Assembly (NCBI GenBank): GCA_022560025.1
Contig: JAFISE010000118.1
Location: 1 to 64,000, forward strand
Direction: 5' to 3'
Origin: Stagonosporopsis chrysanthemi
Taxonomy: Eukaryota; Ascomycota; Dothideomycetes; Pleosporales; Didymellaceae
DNA: 64,000 nt
Shown here: piece by piece, positions 1-13,056 of the stretch
Layout of the letters: each line of letters begins with the position of its first letter
Position numbering within the stretch: the first letter of the stretch is position 1
Translations under genes and position numbers: made by a program
Notes under the pieces: generated by a model
Told to the model about the DNA's origin: nothing
Databases searched by the model: none
Seen by the model: the letters and a program-made list of their open reading frames with translations, nothing else

Positions 1-97
<97 letters not shown>
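1..97. repeat. poly-G homopolymer tract (97 bases)
   Basis: The window opens with 97 consecutive G residues before ordinary sequence starts. No telomere repeat (TTAGGG) is visible. It may be a real homopolymer, the continuation of a longer tract outside the window, or a sequencing/assembly artefact. A second long G/C homopolymer lies in an intron at 56489-56572, so the genome or its assembly seems prone to such tracts. Confidence 0.9.
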
Positions 98-98
<1 letters not shown>

Positions 99-515
99 AA
101 TTAGTAGCGTAGCGGAGGGCGGGGAGTGGGGTGAGATGACACGATGTGCTGTGATGTGTGTGTGCGTGTGTGAAGCAGAGAGAGGGAGAGAGGGAGAGGG
201 AGAGCACAGTGTAGAGTCTAGAGTCCAGATGTTAGAGTAGACGCAGTGTATATGCAAGCATTCTATATTCTTTTCCCCCACTGCTTTTCTTCTCTTGTCC
301 TCTTCCCTCTCCTCCTCCCTCTTCTCTTCTTCCCTTTCTCTCCCTCCCCCTCCTCCTCCTCCCTACCTATCCCCCTCCTCCTCCCTACCCACCTCCCTTA
401 CACATCTCCCTCCCCCCCCCTCCTGCGGCCTCTCCCTTGGTATGTATGTGTATAGCAGTACGTAGTAGATAGTATGCATAAACGGTCGAGGAAGACAAAC
501 GCGCAGGGAGTGTGT

Positions 516-552
<37 letters not shown>

Positions 553-2885
553 CAGTAGTAGTATCATGCTAGGCAAAATACAGCCCCGGGCGTAATGTCC
601 TAGCCAAGCAGTATCCAAGGCCTTATGGAGGATATATATCCGATAAGGATGGTTTTTGTGTGTGTGTGCTGCGTGATTTCGCGTCTTGGTGATCTTTCTT
701 TTGTCTTGCGTCTATGGCGGAGCTAGCTGGCTGTGTGGGGCGTTGTGCGGGGTGGTTGAGTTACGCGTCTGGACTTTATCTCTCTGATTGAATCGAACTA
801 GAAGATTGCACGAAGAGGTTGTGCATGGGTTCCTGAGCATTGTTGCATACGGCACAGTTTTAGTCGATGAGTAGGTGGCCCTCGAGTAGATACGTTTTCT
901 AGGCAATTTTTCGTGACGAAAATGTCTCCTGGGCGCAGACAGTTTGGTGTAACGGCTACTGGAGACATTATCCCGGCGGCGAGGCATGTCCTGGTATTTT
1001 TAGACAGCTAGGTAGGAGATATCAGGCTTGCTCTGCTGAGAAGCCCGATCGGAGAGAACAGATGATCTGTACTGATGATGCTCCGAGTTTTTGAGTGGAG
1101 TAATGACAGACATTGAAGTACTAGCCTTTAAAGCTTATTTCAGAGCATCTGTTTCGGAGTGACCTGGTGATAGCATGGACATCAGAAGGTAGCTGCTGCC
1201 TTCGCGTTGTTATTTAGTAGTCCAGGGTGATTTACTTTTGTGATGGTTTTCACTACTTGCGTTGACTTTATGGTGGGCGCAGTAAGGCAGATTCTCTTCA
1301 GCACAACGCTTTTTAAAGTGTGCGGACCACCTGTAGTATAGCACGCTAGTCTGTATGCTTCTGATCCGCTACAGGGAGCAGTCAGCCAATCAGGGGCGGC
1401 CCTTGACATAATCTACCAGAGTGAGGGTGGTCTGCCCATTTTGAAAAGAACAATAACATGTCGTTCGCTCTAGATTCTGCAGCCCTTATCGATTGCTCCC
1501 CTGTAAGAAACGTTGTTTCATGGCGCTTCTTCTTAGAAAATAGTACAGTATCTTCTCTATAGCACTGCAGAAGGGATGCTGGTTGGGATCTTCTTGCTCA
1601 AGAGATCACTGAACATCCGAACTTCATCAAGTTCGAAGCGTCCAACCCGTTAGAGCCAAGCTGTGTCCGAGAAAATCCCGAAACCTTGATCAGCACTATT
1701 GCGAGCGCGAGGATAGGTGTAGGTTCAAGCTTCCCGGGGCTATTCCTTGTTTTATCTATAGCTGCTTTCTTACTCTCTTGTTCTATCGGAAGCACAATAA
1801 TTTCCTACCTGGAATGTGACGGCATAGGTATAAATAAGTTCGAGGTTAGTAACGAGCGATATGAAAGACCTACCGCTAGGTAAGAGAGGATCGTCTATGT
1901 ACCCTCTGTATATCCCTCTCTTGCTGACACCCAGTCAGCATCGCATAGCAGAGTTAAAAAAGCCAGAGTAAAGCATACTCTACACGCAGCCGCTCGATAA
2001 CCTAAGCTGTCTCTCTAACTTACGCTTTCAACGCTCTTGTCTTTCCAAAAGTCCGAGGAAATAGCTTGTTGGTTGTTCCTATGCTGAGCCGGCTGTAGAG
2101 GGGGGAGGGCTGATGTCAGAACGAACAGGGAATGGTTTGGCTGCTTAGGCTGCTACCTATCAACCATGCCCTGTGGCGTAGCGCTTCTGTGAACCTTGTT
2201 TTTCTTCCTTAGGTAAAGAGCTATTGTATTCGACGTCCCGTAATTACTGCTAATGGTACTATCTACACGAGAGTTGTATAAGTATCATAAATCTGTTTCT
2301 CAGTCTGTTTGCTAGAAAGACACTTTCTTGGAAGCTTCCAAATGGGTTGGTGTGGATTGGATAGCGATTTAACGATAGGTGAGCTTTTAATAATCTTGGC
2401 TTCCCATGGGTCATCGTGGATCAGCGAGTGAGACTGCAGTTTCTGCTCCTGACTTTCTCTGAGCACGGTTCATGTCCAGGCAGAATGGCTGTAGGAAATG
2501 TAGGTCAGCCTGACCACCCTCCAGGATTGTCCACCAATTATAGAGAAGACTTCGTCGCTTAGCCAAGGTATCAATGCTTGTTGAAATGTATAGACCCCCT
2601 TCCATCTGGTAGACTACGTCAGAGGCCGCTCCTGATTAGCCAACCACCGCTTACGATTGATCAGAAGTAAGCCACAGCCTCTTATACCAGACTTGGAGAG
2701 GCCCGCACATTTCAAGAGGCATTGTGCAGATATAAAGAGTACTTCATGGCAGTGCAAACCCTGCCCATAGGAATGCCAAAGAATTGGTGTGATGGTATCA
2801 AGAGGGAAGAGAACTAAGGTCAGGACAAGGCTTCGTTATTCGACCCTGGTAATAACTATTTCCGGACCACAACCAATTAGGGAAG
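98..2885. other. gene-poor stretch with low-complexity DNA
   Basis: About 2.8 kb without a convincing gene. It holds GA-rich (175-205) and C/T-rich (270-440) low-complexity sequence, a GTA microsatellite and short unconserved ORFs on both strands. I recognise no protein, RNA or transposon feature here. Confidence 0.6.
516..563. repeat. (GTA)n microsatellite
   Basis: About sixteen tandem GTA/AGT units with one GTA-to-GCA interruption near 552. On the minus strand it would encode a poly-leucine run inside a short ORF, which I read as a simple-repeat artefact. Confidence 0.95.
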
Positions 2886-5800
2886 GTGCTAATTGGCCTT
2901 GTCGTGAAGGAACAAACCCCGCATTGTGCGTTGGCAGTCTCACCCAAATTTCGACTATCAACTTCCTTCCTGATTATGCTGGATATCCTGAGTGGCATGA
3001 GCAATCCCATGCTGACCCCCGAGTTCGCCTCGCAACACAACATCAAACGTCTCGAGAAAGCAATCCAGGCCTTATCCAAAGTCGATCAGTCCCTCCCCGA
3101 CTCTGAGTTTAAGACTGAGGAACAAATGCTCGCATTTGAAAAGAACGCTTCCAGTGTTGATACCCAGCGAAATGTCGTTCCAGTCAGGACGGATCCATTC
3201 GGTCTAGGCAGATACTGTGCGACAGGCACCGAGCGTAGCGAGTCCAACTACGGTGGTGGTTCCGATTCCGATACGTGGTCTGTCACAGATATTCATCTCG
3301 ACCCAGTAGAAACCACGAAAACTACTGCCAATGAAGCAGTTAAAAGTCATAAGAGCTCGCATTTTGACCGTAGAAACGGTTGGACGCTGCTTCACGAAGC
3401 TGCTCAATCAGGGTCATTCTGCGCCATCAGACTGCTCACAGAGTACGGTGCAGACATCAACGCAGCAGATAAAGATGGCCGGACACCGCTTCATGAAGCT
3501 GCTCGATCTGGCTCATCCGCTGCCCTTAGACGGCTCGTTTACAGCGGTGCAGACGTCGACGTAGCAGATAAAGATGGTCGGACGCTGCTCCATGAAGCCG
3601 CTCAATCAGGCTCAAGCAAGGCGTATACATTGTTGTCAGCCTCTTCAATGAAATTTTGGACACCAATACAGCAGAACAAGAACAGCTGATTGATTCTTCT
3701 GTTCTTAGTCCAAAGCATGTCAGTCACTTCCTGGTCTTTGATGCAGACCAACCAGAATCTGTGGTAGCGACAGCAACGTGTTTGGAGAACGTGAACGATT
3801 CAATTCTCTTCCTCCAACTTGGGGTTGATCCGAGCCTTGTCAGCGAAGAATGGCAATCCCGTTACGATACCACTGCCGACAAAGAGATACCAGCGCACCT
3901 ACGCCTTTGGGAAAACGCCGTGAACAGGCATGATTATGGAACTATCCAGGGACTCACTTACGAGATCGCTTCAGACCATCACCTCATCTTCAATTCCATT
4001 AATTGGAAATGGAAACTACGAAATATACCCATATCGGACCTGAATGATGACGTCCTTGTAGTGTGTGCAAACTCGAGTGATCCATGCGCTTCCGGGGATC
4101 GTTATGGACAGGTGCATGCTTTGACCTACCAAGAATACCTGAAACAATCCAAATGGGCGCACTTCGTTGTAGAGCTATTGGATATATTGGCTGGTGCTGA
4201 GCTCGGCTCAGATTGTGGCGGTACGTATCTTCAGACCCCACAAATGATGTTGGATGAAAAGCAGCCTGCTAACGCCAAAATAGGATTCAACAAATATGCC
4301 ATGACAGATCCGCCAGTTTCGATTACATGCACTTGGACCAGACTTTCTATCAACTTTGATAACAAGCAGACATACCTTGCCGTTCTCGATCTGATCGAAG
4401 TGTTGGATTGACTTTGCAAGAGTAGGCATACATCCGCGCATGAGGAAGGCTACGTCGTTTTGTCGTCTTCATACTGCTTGGAACGGTACGCCATTGCACA
4501 AGACCACAACCCTGGCCTCACAGGCAATCACACGGTCCAACTATACACGTTGCGGCCCTACATCCGACCCATCCGACCGAAGACGTTGCCTCTGCCCAAA
4601 ACTGAGCACAATTACTGGTTTTCTTTGTTCAAATCTTGCGTCATAGTTGACACTCCTTCCACCCCACGTGACAATTTCGGAAAGGGCCTAGAAGCTTCCT
4701 TCGATCTAATGATCTCGCTCACGGCAGCCGAGTTCTGTCCCAAGATCAACAACAGTCTGGTCTTTCTTGGATACCAAACATTACTGTACCCGGTCGCGAT
4801 CGAGGGGAACTGCGCGCAATTTCACTTGGTTACCACCAGCCATGTCCAAATCAACCCGTACACCCTGAACCTAAAGAACAATCTAGCTACAGATGATCCA
4901 TGTCAATTCAGGAAGATGAGATGTTTCATTGGCTGGTGCGAAGTCGCTCACATCAATCTCGGGACTCAATAACTTACTGCTCGCGTTGGCTATTCTGGCG
5001 GCCGGAGCAAGCCTAGGTCTTTGGACTCAGATGGATACTCACTTCTCGGCCAATTTGGAGCGTCTGCCCCGCTATCAGCTATCCTGGGGCTGCAAAAGAA
5101 CTTCAAATACGGTCGCCACCGCTTGAGATACACGCCATCTAAGAACTACATCCAGCTTGTCCAAGACGCTTCGGTCCAATCGGTGCTTCTATATGATACC
5201 CTGCAACGCCGTTGTTGGCTCGTACCGAAATTGAGCCTACTCCTGCACATGACCCAGGTCTACACTACATGTTCTGCGGCCAGTCTTCGTGGTAAGATAC
5301 CATACGCTGAACCGCATACTGATGCTATGGAGCTCTTATTCATCCTAGAGCCTGCTAGTGAGATATGTGTTCTTGAAGGGACAGTCACAAAGCTTTTACT
5401 TCAGGACTTTTTGCATGCACTCAGCATCAGTATGCTGAGCAGCACGAATGCACTGCAGGAGAGCAAACACGGGAAAATCTACGGGTTCGAGTTCAATGAC
5501 ATGATCCACCCGCCTGACCGAGGATTACATATGGTGGAACTCAGGATGAAATCAAGAAGACTGGGTTGGCTCGATCTTGTCAACGCAGTTGGTACGGTGG
5601 TTGTTGGTTCCAACCTGGGCGAAGTTATCTCGGCCGCCGAAGGCGTCAATAGGAAATGCAAAGCGTGCAACAGAGTCCCAAAGGATCTGTACTATCTCGC
5701 AGCCACATATCCATGCCTATCGAGACTTGCGAAACGGAGCGGCGTTGACCTGGGAGCGAATGGCGCTTCCATCAAGCTTGCAGAGAAGGCTCACTGGAGG

Positions 5801-5986
5801 CCTAATACAGATACTGCCTTCCAGTGCGGTCATGAAGGAAATGACGACCAGACATGTTGGAAAACAGCGAAGTTGATCCAGGAACTGGTTCAGTCGGATA
5901 CTCATTTTTGGCAACGTTGGCGTCCATCACCAAGCGTGCAGTCTGCACAGCTGTTCCCGGATACAGGCGCTGTGGTGTTTAGTTAG
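2886..5986 (+). pseudogene. ankyrin-repeat protein, disrupted fungal multidomain gene
   Basis: The first part (frame of 2886-3689; first in-frame ATG at 2976) encodes a polar linker and then two to three ankyrin repeats with the NGWTLLHEAAQSG / DGRTPLHEAARSG pattern. Coding sense then moves to another frame near 3605-3655 with no room for an intron, and continues in one frame from about 3656 to 5986, interrupted by TGA at 4409-4411 and TAA at 4970-4972. The sequence around both stops reads smoothly in frame, so I take them as point mutations. The TAA fits CAA-to-TAA, as expected of repeat-induced point mutation; the TGA fits less well. The C-terminal part (LGYQTLLYPV, then GWLDLVNAVGTVVVGSNLGE) resembles large fungal hypothetical proteins whose function I cannot name. 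Intact homologues were probably cytosolic interaction or STAND-like proteins; that is inference. The 5' end is unresolved. Confidence 0.6.
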
Positions 5987-8900
5987 GCTGTTTGCGACGT
6001 CGTAGAACACGATACTCTTTTCATAGCTTCCAATAAATATTTACTGCATCAATCATATTGAGTCAAGCAGTAACTTAGCGACTTTAGCTCAGCACTGTCA
6101 AAGATTATCTGTCTTTCTAGAAAAGGCATCATGCTCCACCTGTCCCAGTATCTCTTTCTTGTCTTCTTCCATCGAACTACCAAAGTATCGTTTCGGCTAG
6201 TTGCAATCCTATGGTCTGGCAGCAAGCTCGCGCTTTGGCACGTTGTTCGCTGCAAAACGACTTCGCTGTGAAGCACGGAGATGACGGATAGTGGGACTGT
6301 GTTCGAGACCAAGGTCCTCCGCGGCCATGAACACTTACTTTTTAGCCATATAGACTGTAGCCTTGATCCAACATGCTTAAATCTGTAACGGTGTAGAGAG
6401 AGAGTGGAGGACTGCGCTGCATTGACTACTGACGTGGGCTGAGCTGCTTATATGCCTGCCCATACACAAGCTATCCTAACTCGTACTAGAGTAGGCTGGG
6501 CAGAGCCCAACCGTTACAAAATCGTCCGCTTACAGAGCTGTGCAACAAGGACAAAAACGTCCTAAATTCCTTACTGCAAGACTATGTTGTGGAGCTACAA
6601 GCAGTGCAAGACCCAGTCATGACATCTTTGTAAGACTAGAACAGGCGTGGTCTTTAGCCCATAAAGTAGCAACAGATACTCAGGGATGACAACACTAATC
6701 ATGGACCAAGATGTTTTGTGGGTGATCAATGCCCGCGGATCGAAGAGAGACTCGTGCAGTACCGAGGTCGAGTTCACGAGAAACGACCCAGTGCTGATAG
6801 GCCGCAAGGAATGGCGGACAGATCAGCTGATACTGAGAGGTGCTCAAAACCCACTCACAAAGTTCATTGCAACGTGAGATCAAGGCGTGGGTGACCTGAA
6901 GCAGACAGGCTCAAAAAGCTAACGTTTCACACACCAGTTGGCACTCAAATTGCAAACAGCATTTTGATAGTCGTCGAAGTGTCAAAGGCGAGGGGTAATT
7001 GGGCGACAGCTCGCCCGCCTTCTCCAGCCCATCACCTTGCTGCCCAAGCGGATGAAAACATCTCCGAGGGGAGAACCTCTCATGTAGGCACCACCGACAG
7101 CCTCGAGTGCGCCTTGCCATACATTCAACTGAAACAGGGCCTATCACCTCGTCCTTCAGAGAAGTTGGGGGCCGAGACGGCCGGTGTGTGCTCGCTTCAT
7201 CTGCATGTGAACGACTGTTGCGAACCTCCGGTCACGATGCCACGGTGCAGCTTTTCTCGCACCAAGATAGGTTTCCGGCCGTGATCTGGAGACCAGTATA
7301 GACCGCCGTGCCGCAAGAAGCTAATGCAGTTGGTGCCGGTGCGCGTGGGATGGGACTAGACGTGCAGGTACGTTTATGTAGCCTTAACTGCGGGCTCTCG
7401 TACCCTTGCACTTAGCTGGACAGGGGCCGACGGAATCCGTATTAATCAATGTGATTGGTCAGGCAGGAGGCTGTGAGTAAGCGTGCATGTATACAGGTAA
7501 GGAAGAAGTGGAGACAGGATGCATGTGTATTCGCACGGTAGGGCTGTTCGGCGTTAGTGGGGTTTGTGATGGAGTTTTGCTTTACGGAGGTAGTGTTGGA
7601 AGCTTGGTTCTCAACAGAGAGGTTGGGTGATGATGAGGGTGCGTGATGTCCGACCGGTGGTAGGATGGTGTTGAGGAAGAGCAGTCTTGTTGTTGTGTAA
7701 GCCGCAGATCATAACGTTGAACCCTGACCGCGATATCTTACGCTCTAGGCCAAATACATCGATTTGAAATTGCAGTACTGAATCAGACGAGGGTTTTTGA
7801 AGCGGCTGGTAGAGCTGCTAGCAAGGCGTTCGCATGAAGCGCCTGTCTGGACTCCACCTCATAAAGCAACGAGTATCCGCAATACAGAGCTTGTCTTGCC
7901 CTAAAGTTCAAAGCCAAGATTTGCGGTGTATGAAGCGGTCAGAGTTGTTGTAAAACTTGTTATTCAAGTTGATAACGTTGCTGAGCCACTCAGGCCTCCC
8001 AAGTGTGGCTTCGAGGCGGTGTTCATTTGCCTGCGCCGCAGCCATCGGAAACTTGTCCATGTGCACGAGAAACGGGCGGAATTTGCGCAATTCGCATGGC
8101 GGCATATTGAGCATGCTGTCCGATTTGTGAGATGAGCTTGGTTGCGTCGAGGTACGCCCTATACGGCGATTGATCAGCCGCAACATGGACTTCAGTGTAA
8201 GGAGTACAGAGCACGTGTTAAATCTAACATTGAAACGAATACCTGTAACAACACTGGCCATACTGCTCGTACTCGATAGCGCAATGGTCACTCACTGTGT
8301 GGAGTGGTCATGTTCCTGCACCATGGCTGCTTACCGCTGTGGCGCAGCTACCCTTCCGTCCCGTCGAGCGTGTGGAGTCAATGCGTACGCTCAGTCTTCG
8401 AGCGGACATGTACATTTGATACGGCAGCTTTGATGATGTCGAAATTCTATTCTTTGCTGTCGCGCGTTTCGGCCCCCACACTACACGCCCGCGACGCGTA
8501 GACCCTGTTTGTCCAGCAAGGCTATGGCAGCTAGGAAAGCTGGGATGACTGGGCAGATCGACGAGAAAGTGAAAGCCCCGGCCGCCACAGTCGCTTGATG
8601 TGGCCAGCGCAACGCGTGCATCTTTTTCTATAGGGCTGACGACCAAGATTTGTAACGCGCACTGTGCTCGGTAACTCCATCTCGGTAAGCAGCCTCAGTA
8701 AGTATACGAGTCGGCGGCCAAGAGACCCTCGACTGTGCACATGAGCATATCGCCGACAAGATTGATCGCTTGGATGAGGTGGTGTCTCAGGAGAAGATGT
8801 GAATCGTTGAATCGAAACAAGCCTTGCCCAGATAGGCTGGCTCAAGGCAACGAGGCAATGGCTGCTCACGCGCGCCCACCTTGTTGCCTGCCAGGGCCGA

Positions 8901-10310
8901 ATTCTGGGGCATAATGCGCAAATTTGCACAGTCCGATGATGAAGGTGCTGGACCTTGGAATCTCGTTGTTTCGGAAACCCGCAGACTGGAGGACAGTGTC
9001 AAGACTCGAGGCGCGCTCTGGCGAACGCAGTGGGCCGGCGCTAGCGCTTGCGTGCCCCACCAGCAAATGAACAGGCCAGGCGTTGCATTCATCTTCCGTC
9101 CACTCCCATCATCAGAATTCGTGCCTGAGGAAAGCAATATGGGTCGGGCATTGGGCGCTGATGGGCAAATCGCCAGTCTTCCGGCCCTGACAGTGCGACC
9201 AGGTTGCGTGCGGACGCAAGGTGGATGACTGCATAGCCTCCACGCATTAACCGACCGCTGTGCAGCTGCTCGCTGGATGTGTGCGAATGTGCGGCCCTGA
9301 ACATCACAGGCAAACAGGCGTTTGGTCGCGCTCGACGCGTCGCAACGGACGGGCAAGTGGTTCGCACTGATTTGGGCATCGAAGACTACTGGCAAAGACG
9401 GCCGATTGTGCGCAAGCAGCCGGCGACTCGATTGCTGCCCATCCGCGCTGAGACAAAATGCGACCAACCGCAAGAGCCTACGGCATAGGACACCTGGAAG
9501 ATTCTCTCCGTGTCGAATATTCATAAAAGCACTGTCCACATTACTTGTCCACCAGGCAAGCGAGTAGCTGGTGTTAAGGCGTCCGTTGTGGCTTGTTTCT
9601 GTTTCTACGGGCTGTGCAGACGCCATTCACCGCTGGACCCCAAAACGCTCGGCCCTGTCCTCATGAACCCACGAAGCCCGTCACTGAGGCCTGCCATTCC
9701 AAAGTCTTTTTATGCAAATATGGTCGCTCACGTTTCCCATTATCTTACTTCCATCTCTCCACTCACTGTGCACACTAGGCTACAGTCAGGCCTGCACCAC
9801 GCCCACACCTCATTCGGCCAACCTGGGCAGATCCATTGGCTCTGACTCCTGCTTAACTTACTGCAGCCTTCTACTGTGCCCCCACTCCTCTGAAGTGACA
9901 TCTCGCCTCTCTTCCCCTTTCCGCTTTCGGTACGTATTGCCTCTCTATACTTACGTTCGCGCTTATTTACAAAGTATTGTCTCAGGCACTTCGTCATCGG
10001 CTCTTTTGATTTACCAGAAGCCTAGCACCAGTGCCTGACACCCTTAACATCACACAACAACTCTAACACTCAAAACAAGGATCGGTAACATCAACACTGT
10101 GTTCTCGTACCGATCACATCCTCAGTCTTACCAGGTCTCGCCTACTGACTTACAACCCTTTTACCCATCATCGACCAATCAGAAAGGAAACTCCGACACC
10201 ACCACAACGTAGGATTGAGCTCCTAGCTACTCAACTGTCTGCCGTCAGCAATTTGGCCTACCACCGACTACAATTTCCGATCATCTATAACTTGGCAGAT
10301 CGCCGTCAGA
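5987..10310. other. long stretch without a supported gene
   Basis: About 4.3 kb. A 279-codon minus-strand ORF (8787-9626) and a 127-codon minus-strand ORF (7908-8291) are open, but both are Arg/Ser/Cys-rich with no recognisable domain and with competing open frames on the other strand. The last 600 bases are C/T-rich and look like the promoter and 5' UTR of the gene at 10311. Confidence 0.5.
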
Positions 10311-11969
10311 ATGTGTCGGATCGATGAGAGGGTCTATGTCCGGACGGACGGCCACGAGTCCGTCTTCCAGGACACAACCCTTTGCGATAGAGGACGCCGA
10401 CGTGGAAAGACTTGCTCCGATGCGAGGGTACGTAGGACAGAGTACCCCGATCCCACTTCGTCGCCCATGGCGAGCAGCCCTCTCACACCCACCTACAACA
10501 CTCGGGCACATCGGCCGTCAGTTTCAAGCCGACCATCCACCAGGGATGGACCTATAACCTCCGTCAAGCCTGAGATCCACATCGAGATCGGGTCGAAGAA
10601 GGGCAAAGGCAAAAGCTACGTGCCGACCGTGTCCATCACGACGGGAAAGAGCAAGCGCTCTTCAACGGGTTCAACCTCTGGCTCTGACGCGTCTCACACC
10701 GTACGGACTGGCTATCCCGATCTTTCGCCACCTCCCCTCGATTTGAATCAACGTGGACTTCGTCCTCGCTTTGGCCAGCAGAGAAACCCGTCCTCGGACG
10801 AGTCTTTCACAGGCTCTAGCCACGTTCCATCCCTCTACCATCCATCAGATAGTTATGATTCGCCAAGCCTAGTCACTACTACCACTGGTGCATCTAGCGG
10901 CCATCAGCCCATCATACACAATGGACCACGTCACGTGCCTTCTACAGTCAACACCACGCGCGGTCACTCTGGCAGCCCTGCCAGCCCATATCGTACGACT
11001 GAGTTCAAACCTAGCAGCGACTTCGACGAGGCTCCGGCGCGCAATCATCGCAATGACCCGACTTACGCGCCTGAGATCCTCGGCCGTGACGAAGATAGGC
11101 AACGCCGTCGCGCAGAAGAGAAGCGGCGACAGGAAGCACTTGACCGCGAGTATGCTGCCAGCACAATGCGCGAGGAGAACCAGAAGCACGTTCGCTTTGA
11201 GAAGCCCAGGAACGAACAGCCAACGCAGAAGAGTTTCGCTGCGCATGAGCGACGTCGAACCGAGGAAACCGAACACCTGCGCCAGCGGAAGAAGCAACAA
11301 GAAGAACAAGCCGCTAGAGACACCGCCGCCAAGGAGGCAGCAGCAAAGCGCTCAAAGCCCACGACAACCCATTCAAAACCTTGCCGAGCTTCCGTCCAGA
11401 TGACCGCCACCCAAGCAGCTGAACAACGACACCTCGTCGCAGCCGACACCTACCAAATGGAACAAGAGCGCATCAAGGCCGACGCTATGGAGCGCGAAGA
11501 GCAACGCCTCCAACAACCCCTCTCCCTCCAACAACGCCAGCAAGACCCAGGCTACTACGATCCCCGCGGCGAGCGCATCACCACGCAACCCACCGCCCAA
11601 CAACCGCCCATCATCCGCCGCCCCAGCCAGTCCAACCAGTCGCGCCCCGACCTGGGCCGTCAAACAAGCACCCGTGACGCGCATCACGAACGCCGCCAAC
11701 CGCCCGTCGCGTACTACAACAACGCGCCGCAAAACCCACCGTTGGCACGCGACCGCCGTGGTTCGTTGGGCCACAACCCCTTCGCGTCGCCGCCGCCTGC
11801 TGCAGCTGCAGCGGTAGTCGATCCTTGGGATCATCGCGCTATGGACCAGGCCTTGCCGACTGCGCGTGGGCCCCAGGTTGGTCATAATTTCCCGCAGCCG
11901 CAGCTGGCAAGTCAGCGGATGAAACAGGCGTTGTATGATGAGGAGAAAGACAAGTATAGAAGGAGATAG
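10311..11969 (+). CDS. conserved disordered/coiled-coil protein
   Basis: Single-exon gene of 552 codons from ATG at 10311 to TAG at 11969. The first 40 residues (MCRIDERVYVRTDGHESVF, then DTTLCDRGRRRGKTC) look like the start of a conserved Pezizomycotina hypothetical family as I remember it. That start has a few Cys residues and is followed by a long Ser/Pro/Thr-rich disordered region. Residues about 255-400 are Arg/Glu/Lys/Gln-rich (EDRQRRRAEEKRRQEA) and should form a charged helix or coiled coil. The tail is Gln/Pro/Arg-rich. I see no signal peptide, membrane segment or catalytic motif. A scaffolding or nucleic-acid-associated role is possible from composition alone; function is unknown. 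Upstream DNA is pyrimidine-rich, as common at fungal promoters. Confidence 0.8.
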   Translation: MCRIDERVYVRTDGHESVFQDTTLCDRGRRRGKTCSDARVRRTEYPDPTSSPMASSPLTPTYNTRAHRPSVSSRPSTRDGPITSVKPEIHIEIGSKKGKGKSYVPTVSITTGKSKRSSTGSTSGSDASHTVRTGYPDLSPPPLDLNQRGLRPRFGQQRNPSSDESFTGSSHVPSLYHPSDSYDSPSLVTTTTGASSGHQPIIHNGPRHVPSTVNTTRGHSGSPASPYRTTEFKPSSDFDEAPARNHRNDPTYAPEILGRDEDRQRRRAEEKRRQEALDREYAASTMREENQKHVRFEKPRNEQPTQKSFAAHERRRTEETEHLRQRKKQQEEQAARDTAAKEAAAKRSKPTTTHSKPCRASVQMTATQAAEQRHLVAADTYQMEQERIKADAMEREEQRLQQPLSLQQRQQDPGYYDPRGERITTQPTAQQPPIIRRPSQSNQSRPDLGRQTSTRDAHHERRQPPVAYYNNAPQNPPLARDRRGSLGHNPFASPPPAAAAAVVDPWDHRAMDQALPTARGPQVGHNFPQPQLASQRMKQALYDEEKDKYRRR

Positions 11970-12795
11970 ATGGATATGTGATGTTATCACAGGGTAACAT
12001 GACCAAGGGAGAGGAGATAGGGTGGGACTCCGATATATATGGCTCATTTCGTATACTCTTTTGGATTTTTTATTGGTGTTTGGACGTTTGTGGTAGGCGC
12101 TTATACCCTTTCTTGCTTACCTTTTGTCAGTATACTCAGTGGGTTTGTACGATGTTAGTCCGTCAACGGGCGTTTAGCAATACATAGGTAGTGTTCGTTA
12201 CTCCGGTATCGCTGTTGCGTAGATAGTCACCATGCATTCAGCCCATGGAATGGAAGTGGTCAGACTTCGGCTTGTTGCATTGTTTGATGTGATGGATGTG
12301 CATATCGCTGTAAGACGTCTGCTACGGATACAGTTCCCCTTTTGTGTTCCTTCATGGTCTGGTAGCCACCATAGCGCTTCCTAACGCCAAGCTCGTCTCA
12401 CTAGGTTCCCATGTGGGAGGACCCGCACCTGCACACCTGCGCCCGCACCCACCAAGTGGTGATCTCAAGTGTAGCCCTGTGCTCCAAAATCACCTCTCGG
12501 GGGGTCTCAAACACTTCTGTTCGTGAGTATAGCCTCAGCAGATTTTTCGTTAAGACGTCCAGAGCTGGTGCTCTCGCACTGTCTGAAGGACCACAATCTC
12601 AGTCGGGCTGGCACATGCGAGGCGAAGACTGGCGGACGGATAAATTGCTCTTAACTTAGTCTCGGCGGGCCGCAGATGATTCAATTGACAAGCAAGTAGA
12701 GTAGTTCCTTGACGACGGCTATGAAGGTTGGAGATCTTAATCGTTGGTCTGACTAGCTCGGCCTTCGACAAAGGCAGACACACACTCGGAGGCTA
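11970..12795. other. intergenic, nothing recognised
   Basis: Contains the 3' flank of the preceding gene and short ORFs on both strands without recognisable domains. Confidence 0.5.
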
Positions 12796-13056
12796 TCAGA
12801 CAATGAATATCTCTTGTTCTTCTCTTACTGGCGCCCATACGTCTGTTAAATGCTTTCCCTGCACGAACTGCGACTTGGATGCATTGGGAAAATCTTCTGC
12901 GTAGTGTTCCTCCATGATAATACCGATCCTCCTGTAACAGCGCTCTGCAAGATTGACAGGTGTCAACACCAGCCCGGTATTGATATACATCCCGAGACGG
13001 ATTGTGCAGGTCGGAAGCAGACAATAGAGGTTTTCACTGCTTGTCATCGTTGTCAA
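12796..13056 (-). pseudogene. fragment resembling the C-terminal part of a HET-domain protein
   Basis: A minus-strand segment reads GLVLTPVNLAERCYRRIGI followed by an acidic, aromatic stretch and a further KSQFVQGKHLTDVW run. The combination 'G-L-x-L-x-P ... Y-R-R-I/V-G' is common in the C-terminal region of heterokaryon-incompatibility (HET) domain proteins, where a final short strand follows the HET core. There is no HET core upstream, no start codon context, and the frame is open for only about 85 codons, so this is a relic at most. HET genes control self/non-self recognition and often decay into pseudogenes. The call rests on a short motif and could be wrong. Confidence 0.3.

Noticed and set aside
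8787..9626. 279-codon ORF on the minus strand
   Set aside because: Rich in Arg, Ser and Cys, no recognisable domain, and several other frames are open across the same GC-rich DNA; no sign of coding selection by eye.
6790..12660. Similar words GAATGGCGGACAGAT (6811) and GACTGGCGGACGGAT (12625) suggesting a repeat
   Set aside because: Similarity does not extend beyond about 15 bases; taken as chance.
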